The notes: a model not told the origin generated them from the letters alone. Positions 33,443-42,127 are shown, counted from the first letter of the stretch. The stretch is DNA of 64,000 nt from an uncultured Lachnospiraceae bacterium (GCA_910586705.1 CAJUJK010000017.1:1-64000); one strand, 5' to 3'. Numbers and translations: made by a program.

Positions 33443-33510
33443 AAGGCGCTCCTGCTATGGCATTTGGGGCTATTAAGCAGAATTTTGCGAAAAAAAGGAA
33501 GGAATGGCGT

Positions 33511-34551
33511 ATGTTATCATTTGAGAGCGATTATATCCAGGGAGCACATGAAAAAATATTGGAACGTCTTGCGGAGACGAACAGGGAGCCGCTTTCCGGC
33601 TACGGCAATGACAAATACTGCGAGAGTGCAAAAGAAAAAATCAGGCAGGCGTGCGACTGCAAAGAGGCAGAGATTTTTTTCCTGACGGGGGGCACCCAGA
33701 CCAACCAGATCGTCATCAGTTCCATGTTGAAATCCTACGAGGGCGTGGTTGCCGCCGAGACGGGGCATGTCAGCGTCCATGAGGCGGGAGCGATTGAGCA
33801 CAGCGGTCATAAGGTGCTCACCATCCCCGGACATGAGGGAAAAATAAAGATGGAGGAGCTTGCCGCGTACTTAAAGGCTTACTGGGAGGATTCCAGCCAT
33901 GAGCACATGGTGTTCCCGGGTATGGTTTATATTTCCCATCCCACGGAGTACGGGACATTGTACACGGAAAAGGAACTTGCGGACATTGCCGGGGTATGCG
34001 GCGGATACAGCATCCCGTTATATCTGGACGGCGCGAGGCTGGGATATGGGCTGATGAGCCGGGGGACGGATGTGACGCTTGCAAAGATCGCCCGCTACTG
34101 TGATGTATTTTACATTGGCGGAACGAAAGTCGGTGCGCTCTGTGGGGAAGCAGTAGTGTTTCCGAAGAAAAATATGCCGGCACATTTTCTGACCTTAGTC
34201 AAGCAAAAGGGTGGGCTTCTGGCAAAGGGGCGGCTTCTGGGCGTGCAGTTTGACACGCTCTTTACGGACGATTTGTATTTTCAGATCAGCGCCCATGCCA
34301 TTGAGATGGCGGAGAAAATGAAAGAAATGTTCCGGGAAAAGGGTAAGCGGTTTTTTCTGGATTCCCCCACAAACCAGCAGTTCCTTATTTTGGAGGACGG
34401 GGAGCTGGCGCAGATGAAGAAGCAGGTCAATTTCGATATCTGGGAGAAGTATGATGAGGGACATACGGTTGTGCGCTTCGCCACAAGCTGGGCGACGGAG
34501 ACGGAAGATCTGAACAGGCTGCAGGAAGTCATGCCTTCCGGCGGGCGGTGA
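33511..34551 (+). CDS. Low-specificity L-threonine aldolase
   Basis: A 346-residue PLP enzyme of fold type I in the beta-eliminating lyase/threonine aldolase family. It would split L-threonine or L-allo-threonine into glycine and acetaldehyde. Visible signatures are the glycine-rich PLP-phosphate segment FLTGGTQTNQIV, the aspartate region LYLDGARLGYGL and the lysine segment DVFYIGGTKVGALCGEAVVF. The start at 33511 follows GGAAGGA; the longer frame from 33406 overlaps the preceding gene and lacks family sequence. Confidence 0.9.
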   Translation: MLSFESDYIQGAHEKILERLAETNREPLSGYGNDKYCESAKEKIRQACDCKEAEIFFLTGGTQTNQIVISSMLKSYEGVVAAETGHVSVHEAGAIEHSGHKVLTIPGHEGKIKMEELAAYLKAYWEDSSHEHMVFPGMVYISHPTEYGTLYTEKELADIAGVCGGYSIPLYLDGARLGYGLMSRGTDVTLAKIARYCDVFYIGGTKVGALCGEAVVFPKKNMPAHFLTLVKQKGGLLAKGRLLGVQFDTLFTDDLYFQISAHAIEMAEKMKEMFREKGKRFFLDSPTNQQFLILEDGELAQMKKQVNFDIWEKYDEGHTVVRFATSWATETEDLNRLQEVMPSGGR

Positions 34552-34660
34552 GGCAGACATTGGACGAGGCGGAAGATGCTGTCGCATATCAGAAACAAAA
34601 AAATGTCTGGATACCATGAAACCGATTCAGAAGCTGAGAGGTATTAAAGATAGAGGACCT

Positions 34661-34679
34661 TGTCTGCCCCGCGCAGACA
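34661..34679 (+). promoter_or_regulatory. Short hairpin just before the sigma factor gene
   Basis: TGTCTGC pairs with GCAGACA around 5 nt. It has no T-run and lies in the leader of the ECF sigma gene. Confidence 0.35.
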
Positions 34680-34701
34680 GGCTGGCACAAAGAGGTCATA
34701 T

Positions 34702-35193
34702 ATGACAAAAGAGGGACAGATAACGGCGGAAGATGCGATAGACCGCTATGCGGATATGGTGTATCGACTGGCGTTGTCACAGATGAAAAATAAAACCGAT
34801 GCGGACGATCTCTTTCAGGAGGTTTTTATCCGTCTGGTCAGCAATGTGGAGAAACTGGAATCATGGGAACATGTGAAGGCGTGGCTGATCCGGGTGACGA
34901 TTAACTGCGCGAAGAAACATTTTGATCTGTATTGGAACAAAAATGTGGACTATATAGAGGATGAAGAACGGATTGGCGGAGAAGAAGCTTATGAGCCGCC
35001 GGAGGATGAGCCGGTCAGAGGAGCGGTGGCAAAACTTCCGCCCAAGTATCGTCTGGCTGTGCATCTGTTTTATTATGAAGAACTCTCTGTGGCGGAGATT
35101 GCCGAGCAGACCGGGCAGAAGGAAGGTACCGTCAAATCGCAGCTTCACCGGGCAAGAGAGATGCTGAGGGAAATGCTGGAAGATTCGGGATAA
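34702..35193 (+). CDS. ECF-type RNA polymerase sigma factor
   Basis: A 163-residue sigma-70 family factor with only regions 2 and 4. Region 2 has DMVYRLALSQMKNKTDADDL and FQEVFIRLV. Region 4 has LPPKYRLAVHLFYYEELSVA, then EIAEQTGQKEGTVKSQLHRA. The ATG at 34702 follows AGAGG. It is followed after about 125 nt by a membrane protein that probably acts as its anti-sigma factor, then by a VWA lipoprotein, so it probably serves an envelope-responsive set. Its promoter targets are unknown. Confidence 0.9.
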   Translation: MTKEGQITAEDAIDRYADMVYRLALSQMKNKTDADDLFQEVFIRLVSNVEKLESWEHVKAWLIRVTINCAKKHFDLYWNKNVDYIEDEERIGGEEAYEPPEDEPVRGAVAKLPPKYRLAVHLFYYEELSVAEIAEQTGQKEGTVKSQLHRAREMLREMLEDSG

Positions 35194-35317
35194 TAAGAAT
35201 TGTCCGGCATAGAATACTGGTACGAAACTGTCACGGATGAAAAGTAAAATCAATTGATAAGAAATATTGTAAGAATTGTCGGCAATATCGAAACAGTGTC
35301 AAAAAGGAAATTTATAT

Positions 35318-36253
35318 ATGATAATGGATCAATATAAAGAGCAATACAGAAAAGAAACAGAACAGATACATGCGCCCGCAGAGCTGATTGCGAGGACCAA
35401 GGCGGCGATGCGCGAAGAAGAGGCGCGGATCCGCCGGGAGTTCGCGCTGCAGGGAGCGGGAACGGAAAGCCGGGGGATGTCAGCAGTTGCCGGTCCGGCG
35501 ATGGTTCCTGCCAGTGGCAGGAACTATGGGAAGAGCTTTCACGTCCGAAAATGGGCGTATCCGCTGACGGCGGCAGCGGCGCTGCTCATTCTGGTGTCTG
35601 TGTCCTTGATGATGAGAGGACTGAAATCCGGGGATATGGCGATGGATATGGGGGCTTCGGAAACGTCCGGCGGCGCGGATCTGGACGGCGGCATGATGGC
35701 AGCCGGGGCGGCGATGGATTTTGAAGGCACGGCGGAAACGGCAGAGGATGCGCCCGCGGATGAGATGATTTTGGCAGAGGCGGAAATGGCGGCGGCTCCG
35801 GCAGCCGAAATGGAAGACATGAGTGAGTCAGCGGCATCAGTGGAAAATGCGGCATCCGATACAGCAGGATTTTCGGAAAGCGCAAAAGAAGCTGTTGTAG
35901 AAAAGGCGGAGTCGGAAGAAGCCCGGGAAAACGAAGGGCAGCGGAAATTTAGTGATATGGAAAAAAACATGGCGGAGGACGCGGTTCCGGCAGAAAGCGG
36001 GGCACAGAGCGGCGATGTGGCGGAAACGGAGAGCATCACCATAGAAAAGGTGGTGAAAAAGCCGGATTTCTGTGAGCGCCCTGACACAGGAAAACATGTT
36101 TTTGAGGGACAGACATTCCAAGTGGCAGAAGAAGGAAGCGGCTGGGCGGCATATGCGGAGACCGGGGACGGAGGTAAATATGTGATCCGCGGGAAAGCGG
36201 AAGACTTGGAGACGTTTCTGGAGATGGGGTATCAGAAGCTTTTGGAACAATAA
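35318..36253 (+). CDS. Probable membrane anti-sigma factor with acidic low-complexity domain
   Basis: A 311-residue single-pass protein. The cytoplasmic N-terminus (about 1-75) begins QIHAPAELIARTKAAMREEE, like many Clostridia anti-sigma proteins. The helix WAYPLTAAAALLILVSVSL is followed by a long extracellular Ala/Glu/Met-rich stretch (about 105-245) with little predicted order, then a compact C-terminal segment with KHVFEGQTFQVAEEGSGW. The zinc anti-sigma motif H-x3-C-x2-C is absent. ATG at 35318 follows AAAGGAA. The role is inferred from position after the ECF gene. Confidence 0.65.
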   Translation: MIMDQYKEQYRKETEQIHAPAELIARTKAAMREEEARIRREFALQGAGTESRGMSAVAGPAMVPASGRNYGKSFHVRKWAYPLTAAAALLILVSVSLMMRGLKSGDMAMDMGASETSGGADLDGGMMAAGAAMDFEGTAETAEDAPADEMILAEAEMAAAPAAEMEDMSESAASVENAASDTAGFSESAKEAVVEKAESEEARENEGQRKFSDMEKNMAEDAVPAESGAQSGDVAETESITIEKVVKKPDFCERPDTGKHVFEGQTFQVAEEGSGWAAYAETGDGGKYVIRGKAEDLETFLEMGYQKLLEQ

Positions 36254-36261
36254 TGACGTTT

Positions 36262-36302
36262 GGGGGGGGGCTGAGAAAATTTTTCTCAGCCCAATTTTTT
36301 TG
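36262..36302 (+). terminator. Intrinsic terminator after the anti-sigma gene
   Basis: GGGCTGAGAAA pairs with TTTCTCAGCCC around 3 nt, followed by a 7-nt T-run. A run of nine G residues leads into the stem. Confidence 0.88.
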
Positions 36303-36404
36303 CAACCTTTTTCTTCCATAAGCGGTATTAAGTATATAAGGACAGCAAATCAGTGTCCGGGGAGGAACAGGGCGGACAGTCTGCCCGGAATGGAGGAGAA
36401 AGGT

Positions 36405-38288
36405 ATGAAAAAGAATTTGGGGAAAATGATAGCATTGGGAATGGCGGGAGTTCTTCTGCTCACAGGGTGCGGCGGGCACGCGGAGACGGATGGAACGATG
36501 AATCAGGAAGCGCCCGCGGAGGCAACGTGGGAACTGCCGGAGACAGAGTACGGGAATGCAGGAGGTACAGCGGCGGACAGCGGGATGGAAAGTCCGACAG
36601 AAAGCGCAGCCGGGGAAGCTGCGTCGGATGCGTCAGAAGGCGCGTTAACTGAAGATGTAACAGCCGGTACTGCAGAGGCAGAGAAATACGCGGACATTGC
36701 AAAAACACCGCAGAACAGTTATAGCAGAGGCGAAGCCGGGGCGGATGAGGGAAAGATGGAAGCGGAGGGCATTGAAGACTTATATGCCGGAGACGACACG
36801 CCGGACGGCTATCTGGGTTCCTGCTATGAGTTTGACGAGGAAATTGACCACAGGAACAATCAGGAGGAGTACAGCAAGTGGGAAGAGCAGGGTTTCTTTT
36901 CCGTAATGGAACAGCCGCTCTCCACCTTTTCCGCAGATGTAGATACGGCGTCCTACAGCAATTTGCGCCGTCTGATCCGCGAGGGGTATGATCTGGAGAG
37001 TCTGCCGGAGGGCGCGGTCAGGATCGAGGAGATGCTCAACTATTTTTCCTATGACTATGAGGAACCTGTGGGACAGGAACCCTTTGGGGTGACGACGCAG
37101 ATTAGCCGCTGCCCGTGGAATGAGGAGGCGGAGCTTCTGATGGTCGGTCTTAAGACGGAGGATATCAGTTATGAACAGGCTCCCGCGTCCAACTTAGTGT
37201 TTCTGCTGGACGTCTCCGGCTCCATGGGCGAGCCTGACAAGCTGCCTCTTTTGCAGGAGGCCTTTGCGGAACTCACAGACAATCTCAGCAGCAAGGACAG
37301 GATTTCCATTGTGACCTACGCTTCGGAAGATACGGTTGAACTGGAGGGCGCAGCGGGCAGTGAGAAACGGAAAATAAAGAAAGCATTAAATGGTCTGAGG
37401 GCAGGCGGCGGCACATGGGGCAGCAGGGGAATTGAGACAGCTTATGCGCTGGCGGAGGAAAACTTTATCAAAGGCGGCAACAACCGCGTGATTCTGGCGA
37501 CGGACGGCGATCTGAATATCGGTATGACCACCGAGGAGGAGCTGGAAGAATTGATTTCCAAGAAAAAGGAGACCGGGATTTTCCTGTCCGTGCTTGGTTT
37601 CGGGACGGATAATATCAAAGACAATAAGATGGAAACGCTGGCGGATAAGGGAAATGGCAACTATGCTTACATAGATTGTATGCAGGAGGCAAAAAAGGTG
37701 CTGTCGGAGGAGATGACGGCAACGCTTCTGACAGTCTGCAAGGATGTGAAGCTGCAGGTAGAATTTAATCCGGAACTGGTGGAGGCGTATCGTCTTCTTG
37801 GGTACGATAACAGAGTTTTGGACAAAGAGGACTTTCACGACGACACAAAGGACGGCGGAGAAATCGGAGCCGGGCACAGCGTGACGGCGCTCTATGAGAT
37901 CGTACTGCGGGAGCCTCTGAATCATGGCATTGCAGAGAGTGAGATTGAAGATCTGAAATACGGCAATGAATATAGAAAAAGGGCGGGGGAAACGTCCGCA
38001 GCCGGTCCGAAATACAAGGAGTGGCTGACGGTCAGCATCCGCTACAAAAAGCCTGCCGGAAGCAAGAGCGAGCTTCTGGAGTACCCGATCGGGTATGGCA
38101 GTTATTGCGAGAAACCCTCCGACGATTTCCTTTTTGCGGCGGCGGTGGCGGAATTTGGACTGCTTGTGTCCCACAGTGAGTACCCGGAGGATGCGTCCGT
38201 GGAGCATGTAATAAAAACGATCAGAAAACTGGACTTAAAGGATTCCTATAAAATAGAATTTCTGGAACTGGCGGAGGAAGTGCGGTAG
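36405..38288 (+). CDS. VWA-domain lipoprotein (YfbK-like)
   Basis: A 627-residue surface lipoprotein with lipobox LLLTGC. An acidic linker (about 25-160) leads to the conserved pre-domain of YfbK-like proteins (FSADVDTASYSNLRRLIREG, then RIEEMLNYFSYDY). The von Willebrand A domain has an intact MIDAS start (FLLDVSGSMGE, DxSxS) and ILATDGDLNIG. The C-terminal part matches the YfbK-type end (AAAVAEFGLLVSHSEYPEDA). It should bind metal and a protein partner outside the cell. ATG at 36405 follows GGAGAAAGG. It is separated from the anti-sigma gene by a terminator but may be a target of the sigma factor. Confidence 0.85.
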   Translation: MKKNLGKMIALGMAGVLLLTGCGGHAETDGTMNQEAPAEATWELPETEYGNAGGTAADSGMESPTESAAGEAASDASEGALTEDVTAGTAEAEKYADIAKTPQNSYSRGEAGADEGKMEAEGIEDLYAGDDTPDGYLGSCYEFDEEIDHRNNQEEYSKWEEQGFFSVMEQPLSTFSADVDTASYSNLRRLIREGYDLESLPEGAVRIEEMLNYFSYDYEEPVGQEPFGVTTQISRCPWNEEAELLMVGLKTEDISYEQAPASNLVFLLDVSGSMGEPDKLPLLQEAFAELTDNLSSKDRISIVTYASEDTVELEGAAGSEKRKIKKALNGLRAGGGTWGSRGIETAYALAEENFIKGGNNRVILATDGDLNIGMTTEEELEELISKKKETGIFLSVLGFGTDNIKDNKMETLADKGNGNYAYIDCMQEAKKVLSEEMTATLLTVCKDVKLQVEFNPELVEAYRLLGYDNRVLDKEDFHDDTKDGGEIGAGHSVTALYEIVLREPLNHGIAESEIEDLKYGNEYRKRAGETSAAGPKYKEWLTVSIRYKKPAGSKSELLEYPIGYGSYCEKPSDDFLFAAAVAEFGLLVSHSEYPEDASVEHVIKTIRKLDLKDSYKIEFLELAEEVR

Positions 38289-38352
38289 AAATAATGTAGC
38301 CGTGCGCTTTGCCTACGGCGACAGTGGTTGATTTCTGAATGAGGATCTGTAC

Positions 38353-38402
38353 ACGCAAAAACGGCAGGACGGATGAAAGGTACCGTCCTGCCGTTTTTGC
38401 GT
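38353..38402. terminator. Bidirectional terminator between VWA lipoprotein and hsp20
   Basis: A perfect 20-bp stem (38353-38372 with 38383-38402) with A-runs on one arm and T-runs on the other lies between convergent genes, so it can serve both. Confidence 0.88.
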
Positions 38403-38425
38403 ACCGGGGATAAGGATTTCTGCCT

Positions 38426-38878
38426 TTATTTTACTTCAATCCGCTTTACCTCTTCCTTGGCGGCAAGCTCCTTCTTCGGGAATTTTACTTCCAGAATACC
38501 GTTGTTGTAGGAAGCGTCAATGTCGCCGGGTTCCACATCGTTTACGCGGAAACTCCGTGAGTAGGAGCTGTAATACCGCTCTCTGCGGATATATTTGTCC
38601 GTGCTGTCTTCGTTTTTCTCTTCTTTGTGAGAAGCGGAGATCGTCAGTAGATTATCCTTTAAGTTGATATTAATGTCCGATTTGTCGAAACCCGGAAGCT
38701 CCGCCTGCAACAGATAACTGTCACCCTGATCGATCACGTCGGTCTTAAAGGCGTCAAAAGTGGCAAGTTCGTTGTTCCCCCAGAAATTCTTAAAAGCGTC
38801 ATCGAACATCCTGTCAAAGGGATCCTCATAGAATGCGGGTTTGTAATTACGGCTGTTGAATAATGCAGGTCTTAACAT
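38426..38878 (-). CDS. Small heat shock protein Hsp20
   Basis: A 150-residue alpha-crystallin-type chaperone that holds unfolding proteins. The N-terminal segment (YEDPFDRMFDDAFKNFWGNN) precedes the alpha-crystallin domain with LLQAELPGFDKSDININLKD, then YSRSFRVNDVEPGDIDASYN and NGILEVKFPKK (the GxLxVxxPK element). ATG at 38878 follows AAGGAG; a GTG 9 nt upstream is in frame. The gene is monocistronic. No CIRCE element is visible upstream. Confidence 0.94.
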   Translation of the reverse strand: MLRPALFNSRNYKPAFYEDPFDRMFDDAFKNFWGNNELATFDAFKTDVIDQGDSYLLQAELPGFDKSDININLKDNLLTISASHKEEKNEDSTDKYIRRERYYSSYSRSFRVNDVEPGDIDASYNNGILEVKFPKKELAAKEEVKRIEVK

Positions 38879-38966
38879 AGAAATCACTCCTTTTTTATAT
38901 TTTGTTTATGATGTATAATACGTTTGGGAGAACGCGAAGCATTCTCTGAACCGAGTGTACAAACAC

Positions 38967-38990
38967 CCGGTCTGCTATCAGTATGACCGG
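38967..38990. repeat. Hairpin in the long hsp20 upstream region
   Basis: CCGGTC pairs with GACCGG around 12 nt. It sits in the 480-nt gap 38879-39360, which otherwise holds the hsp20 promoter area and a degraded reading frame. Confidence 0.3.
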
Positions 38991-39092
38991 ATTGACAAAT
39001 TCGATTCATAGCTGGTAGTTGTTTCTTTGTTTATATATGTTATACAACTGATAGAACAGAAAATCAATAATAGAACTATAAACTGTTTGTAA

Positions 39093-39239
39093 AGAGATTA
39101 TAAACTGGCAGAAAAAGATTATCATCCCGAACTTTTGAAGGATTACTTTCTGAAATTATCTGAAGAAGTCGCTAAATTGAAGTCAGAGATGAATGAAAGC
39201 AGATATCCATCTAAAATTAAATTTGAAGAAGGCAGATAA
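39093..39239 (+). pseudogene. Short coding remnant
   Basis: An open stretch of 48 codons bounded by stops, with no usable start or ribosome site. It reads as an amphipathic helical tail (KLAEKDYHPELLKDYFLKLS, then EEVAKLKSEMNESRYPSKIK). Composition is coding-like but AT-rich compared with its neighbours. It is probably the C-terminal end of a lost gene. The family is not recognised. Confidence 0.4.
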
Positions 39240-39360
39240 GTTCCGATCTGTCGGGAGAATTAAGAACTACGTCCCTGATCAGTTGCGGCGGGAGTAGCAC
39301 GGGTGCGTTATAGGGATGAAAGTAAGGGCGGGAGATTTCATAGCGGGGGAGGAGTTTTAT

Positions 39361-40155
39361 ATGGATTTCGGAATGCCGACATTAATCGAAAATAAAGACT
39401 TGGAGGAGAATATTTCCCTCTGTAAAGAGCTGGGTTTACAATTCATAGAGTTGAACATGAATTTTCCGATGTACCAGATTCCGCAGTTAGAAGAAACGGC
39501 ATATTTAAAGAAACTGGCGCGGGAGAACGGGATTTATTTTACGATCCATCTGGACGAAAACCTGAATGTCTGCGATTTTAATCCGCTTGTGGCGGAAGCG
39601 TATATGGAGACGACGGAACGGGCGATCAGGGTGGCAGAAGAAATCGGTGCGCCGCTTTTAAACATGCATATGAATCACGGCATTTACATCACGCTGCCTG
39701 ACAGAAAGATCCGGCTGTTCGGGGAATACCGGGAAGCGTATATGGCGGCGATACGGAAATTCCGCGAAATGTGTGAGGAGACGGCGGGGGATTCCGGCGT
39801 GAAGGTATGTATCGAAAATACCGACGGCTATCAGGATTTTGAGAAAGAAGCGATTGACTATTTATTGGAGAGTGAAATGTTTGCGCTGACCTGGGATATC
39901 GGGCACTCCCATGCGTGTGACAATGTGGATGAGGCGTTTCTGATGAAGCGCAGGGACAGGCTGTACCACTTCCATATCCACGATGCAAAGGGAACCGGAA
40001 ACCATAAAACGCTGGGATCGGGCGAGATCAATCTGGCACAGCGGATCGGGCTGGCAGAGACGAACGGCTGCCGGTGCGTGGTGGAGACAAAAACGATCGA
40101 GGCGCTGCGGCAGTCTGTAAAGTGGCTTGGGGACAATGGATACAGAATCGAGTAG
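39361..40155 (+). CDS. Sugar phosphate isomerase/epimerase (xylose isomerase-like TIM barrel)
   Basis: A 264-residue TIM-barrel protein of the IolE/endonuclease IV-like superfamily. Metal ligands are likely in LNMHMNHG, VCIENTDGY, WDIGHSHACD, FHIHDAKG and VVETK. ATG at 39361 has GGAGGAG 6 nt upstream; the frame extends to 39316 but that start has no site. Members isomerise or epimerise sugars or hydroxy acids, and the substrate cannot be read from sequence. It stands alone after a gap of degraded sequence. Confidence 0.82.
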   Translation: MDFGMPTLIENKDLEENISLCKELGLQFIELNMNFPMYQIPQLEETAYLKKLARENGIYFTIHLDENLNVCDFNPLVAEAYMETTERAIRVAEEIGAPLLNMHMNHGIYITLPDRKIRLFGEYREAYMAAIRKFREMCEETAGDSGVKVCIENTDGYQDFEKEAIDYLLESEMFALTWDIGHSHACDNVDEAFLMKRRDRLYHFHIHDAKGTGNHKTLGSGEINLAQRIGLAETNGCRCVVETKTIEALRQSVKWLGDNGYRIE

Positions 40156-40237
40156 AGAAGATTTATCTTCCCTATTCGCCGTGCGGTCCGCATACTGTGA
40201 AACAGCAAAATTCCATATGCGGGCGTGTGCATAAAAA

Positions 40238-40260
40238 GGGCAGGCACAAGTGGCCTGCCC
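40238..40260 (-). terminator. Terminator of the second HPr-like gene
   Basis: GGGCAGGC pairs with GCCTGCCC around 7 nt; on the minus strand the stem is followed by TTTTTAT, just past the stop at 40268. Confidence 0.8.
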
Positions 40261-40267
40261 CGCATGG

Positions 40268-40495
40268 TTAGCCATATATAAAGGGAGTTAGTTTCTCCCT
40301 GATTCCCTCGTCGTCCGAATCGTAAGTGAGTTGGAGCGGACGGGTCAGATCAAGCGCCATTACGCCGAGTATGGATTTAGCGTCTACGACTCTTCGGCCT
40401 TCCCCCAGATTAAAGCACGAATCAATCTTATCAATTACATCCACAAACCTTCTGATCTGATTCACATCATTGAATTTAACATTTACCTGCTGCAT
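40268..40495 (-). CDS. HPr-family protein lacking the phosphorylatable histidine
   Basis: A 75-residue protein with the second half of HPr well preserved: RRVVDAKSILGVMALDLTRP matches the region around regulatory Ser46 (KSILG). The first half (QQVNVKFNDVNQIRRFVDVI) lacks the GLHARPA motif, so the PTS phosphorylation site His15 is missing. It resembles Bacillus Crh in lacking His15 and keeping the serine, so a catabolite-control role is possible; this is inference. The start follows AAGGAGG. A more divergent relative is at 9551. Confidence 0.75.
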   Translation of the reverse strand: MQQVNVKFNDVNQIRRFVDVIDKIDSCFNLGEGRRVVDAKSILGVMALDLTRPLQLTYDSDDEGIREKLTPFIYG

Positions 40496-40786
40496 AATCT
40501 CGTGTCCTCCTTAATCATTATTGATGACTGAAAAATAGAATAATCAATGATTTACAAATCAATCCGATTAACAGCAATTCCCCTATATGCAGAATTCCCT
40601 GACAACATATCTGTTAGTTTGTCGTTTGTTTTTCGTATGAGCCTCCTTTCTCTGCGAAAATATAATTGACATTTTGTGAGAATATAATATCTGCCGCATT
40701 TCAAAATGTAAATAGGCGGAATTAACAAAATTTTTAGGATATATTATACAGTATGCCCAGAAAAATTGAGATAAAACAAGTAAATG
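40496..40786. other. AT-rich intergenic region
   Basis: About 290 nt between the HPr-like and rubredoxin genes, both on the minus strand. It contains the HPr-like promoter area and an inverted repeat ACATTTTG...CAAAATGT (about 40670-40710). No reading frame with a ribosome site was seen on either strand. Confidence 0.5.
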
Positions 40787-40817
40787 AAAAAGGACGCCCC
40801 GCTATAGGACGTCCTTC
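40787..40817 (-). terminator. Terminator of the perR-rbr-rd set
   Basis: On the minus strand AAGGACG pairs with CGTCCTT and a T-run follows, 13 nt past the rubredoxin stop. Confidence 0.75.
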
Positions 40818-40829
40818 CTTATGTGATAT

Positions 40830-41003
40830 TTAGTTGTAATTTTCAATAACCGGCTGGAACATATCCTTAGTCACACCGCAGAGGGGGCAGCACCAGTCTG
40901 CCGGGAGATCCTCAAATGCCGTGCCGGGTTTGATGCCGTGCTCCGGATCACCTTTCTCGGGATCATAAGTATAGCCACAGGGATTGCAGAAATATTTTTT
41001 CAT
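40830..41003 (-). CDS. Rubredoxin
   Basis: A 57-residue one-iron electron carrier. Both Cys pairs are intact: YFCNPCGYTYDPEKGDPEHG near the start and WCCPLCGVTKDMF near the end. The usual ExLPxDWxCPxC spacing is kept (EDLPADWCCPLC). ATG at 41003 follows GGAGG. It is 38 nt downstream of rubrerythrin and should pass electrons to it for peroxide reduction. Confidence 0.95.
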   Translation of the reverse strand: MKKYFCNPCGYTYDPEKGDPEHGIKPGTAFEDLPADWCCPLCGVTKDMFQPVIENYN

Positions 41004-41041
41004 ATCACATTCCTCCTTTGTACTTTATAGATATGTGGTTA

Positions 41042-41581
41042 TTAACCGAAATATCTCTTTAACAGACCTTCAAATGCCTTGCCGTGTCTTGCCTCATCGC
41101 GCGCCATCTCGTGAACGGTGTCATGGATCGCATCGAGATTGGCAGCTTTCGCGCGCTTAGCCAGATCAAATTTGCCAGCGGTTGCGCCGTTCTCCGCCTC
41201 GACTCTCATTTCCAGATTCTTCTTGGTGGAATCGGTTACTACTTCGCCGAGCAGCTCTGCAAACTTAGCGGCATGTTCTGCCTCTTCCCATGCAGCCTTT
41301 TCCCAGTACAGACCGATCTCGGGATAACCTTCTCTGTGTGCAACTCTCGCCATAGCAAGATACATACCAACCTCGGTGCACTCGCCGTTGAAGTTTGCTC
41401 TCAGATCAGCCATGATATCCTCGCTGACGCCCTTAGCAACGCCTACTACATGCTCTGCTGCCCACTCCATCGTGCCGCTCTGCGCTGTGAACTTCTCAGC
41501 CGGCGCATTGCACTGAGGGCATTTCTCCGGTGCAGCATCTCCTTCGTGTACATAACCGCATACCTGACATACAAATTTCAT
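41042..41581 (-). CDS. Reverse rubrerythrin
   Basis: A 179-residue peroxide-scavenging diiron protein. The rubredoxin-like domain is at the N-terminus (FVCQVCGYVHEGDAAPEKCP, then QCNAPAEKF) instead of the C-terminus, the arrangement called reverse rubrerythrin in clostridia. The ferritin-like domain follows with iron ligands in NGECTEVGMYL, EEAEHAAKF, VEAENGA and DEARHGKAF. It reduces H2O2 and protects the anaerobic cell. ATG follows AAGGAG. It lies between perR and rubredoxin. Confidence 0.94.
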   Translation of the reverse strand: MKFVCQVCGYVHEGDAAPEKCPQCNAPAEKFTAQSGTMEWAAEHVVGVAKGVSEDIMADLRANFNGECTEVGMYLAMARVAHREGYPEIGLYWEKAAWEEAEHAAKFAELLGEVVTDSTKKNLEMRVEAENGATAGKFDLAKRAKAANLDAIHDTVHEMARDEARHGKAFEGLLKRYFG

Positions 41582-41655
41582 AGTGTGATCTCCTTTTCTT
41601 TTTGATATTTTAACCCTTAATTCATGGGTTTACCAGCATACCTGTCCAATTAGAT

Positions 41656-42057
41656 TTATTCCCTGTTTTTGGCAGTTTTATCCAGACATTTTCCACAAAG
41701 TCCGTAAAAGCAGGTGGTTTGCCGCTCAACCCTGCCGTCAAAGTTTCGCCGGGCGTCTGCCAGCATCTCGTCCATACAGTCAAGCTGCAGGTCTGTCACG
41801 CCGCCGCAGTCCGAGCAGACAAAATGGCAATGCCGGGAGGTGTCCGCATCAAAGTGATCGACGCCGTCGCCCACCTGTAACCGCAGGATTTCGCCTCTGT
41901 CGGCAAGCAGAGTCAGATTGCGGTAGACGGTTCCCAGACTGATATTCGGATATTCCTGCCTAACGTTCTGATACACGATGTCGGCGGTGGGATGATCCTT
42001 GCGGGTCATCAGAAAGCTATGGATAAGCTGCCGCTGCCGACTGTATTTCACCGCCAT
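41656..42057 (-). CDS. perR: Fur family regulator, PerR-like
   Basis: A 133-residue metalloregulator. The winged helix includes HPTADIVYQNVRQEYPNISL and GTVYRNLTLLAD. The metal site has HFDADTSRHCHFVCSDCGG, with the structural Cys pairs CSDC and CGKC. The Asp in HFDAD is the feature that separates peroxide-sensing PerR from Fur in Bacillus. The order perR-rbr-rd, all on one strand, supports a PerR role: derepression of rubrerythrin and rubredoxin under peroxide. The start follows AGGAGG. Confidence 0.88.
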   Translation of the reverse strand: MAVKYSRQRQLIHSFLMTRKDHPTADIVYQNVRQEYPNISLGTVYRNLTLLADRGEILRLQVGDGVDHFDADTSRHCHFVCSDCGGVTDLQLDCMDEMLADARRNFDGRVERQTTCFYGLCGKCLDKTAKNRE

Positions 42058-42127
42058 GGCAATTCCTCCTGATTCGTCCGATCCTTTGTATTTTCAAAAA
42101 TAGGAATCATTACTGTTTTACATGTCC

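Noticed and set aside
38882..38960. An RNA thermometer in the hsp20 leader
   Set aside because: A GAGTG in the ribosome site could pair with an upstream CACTC, but the pairing is only 5 bp over 70 nt, too weak to claim.
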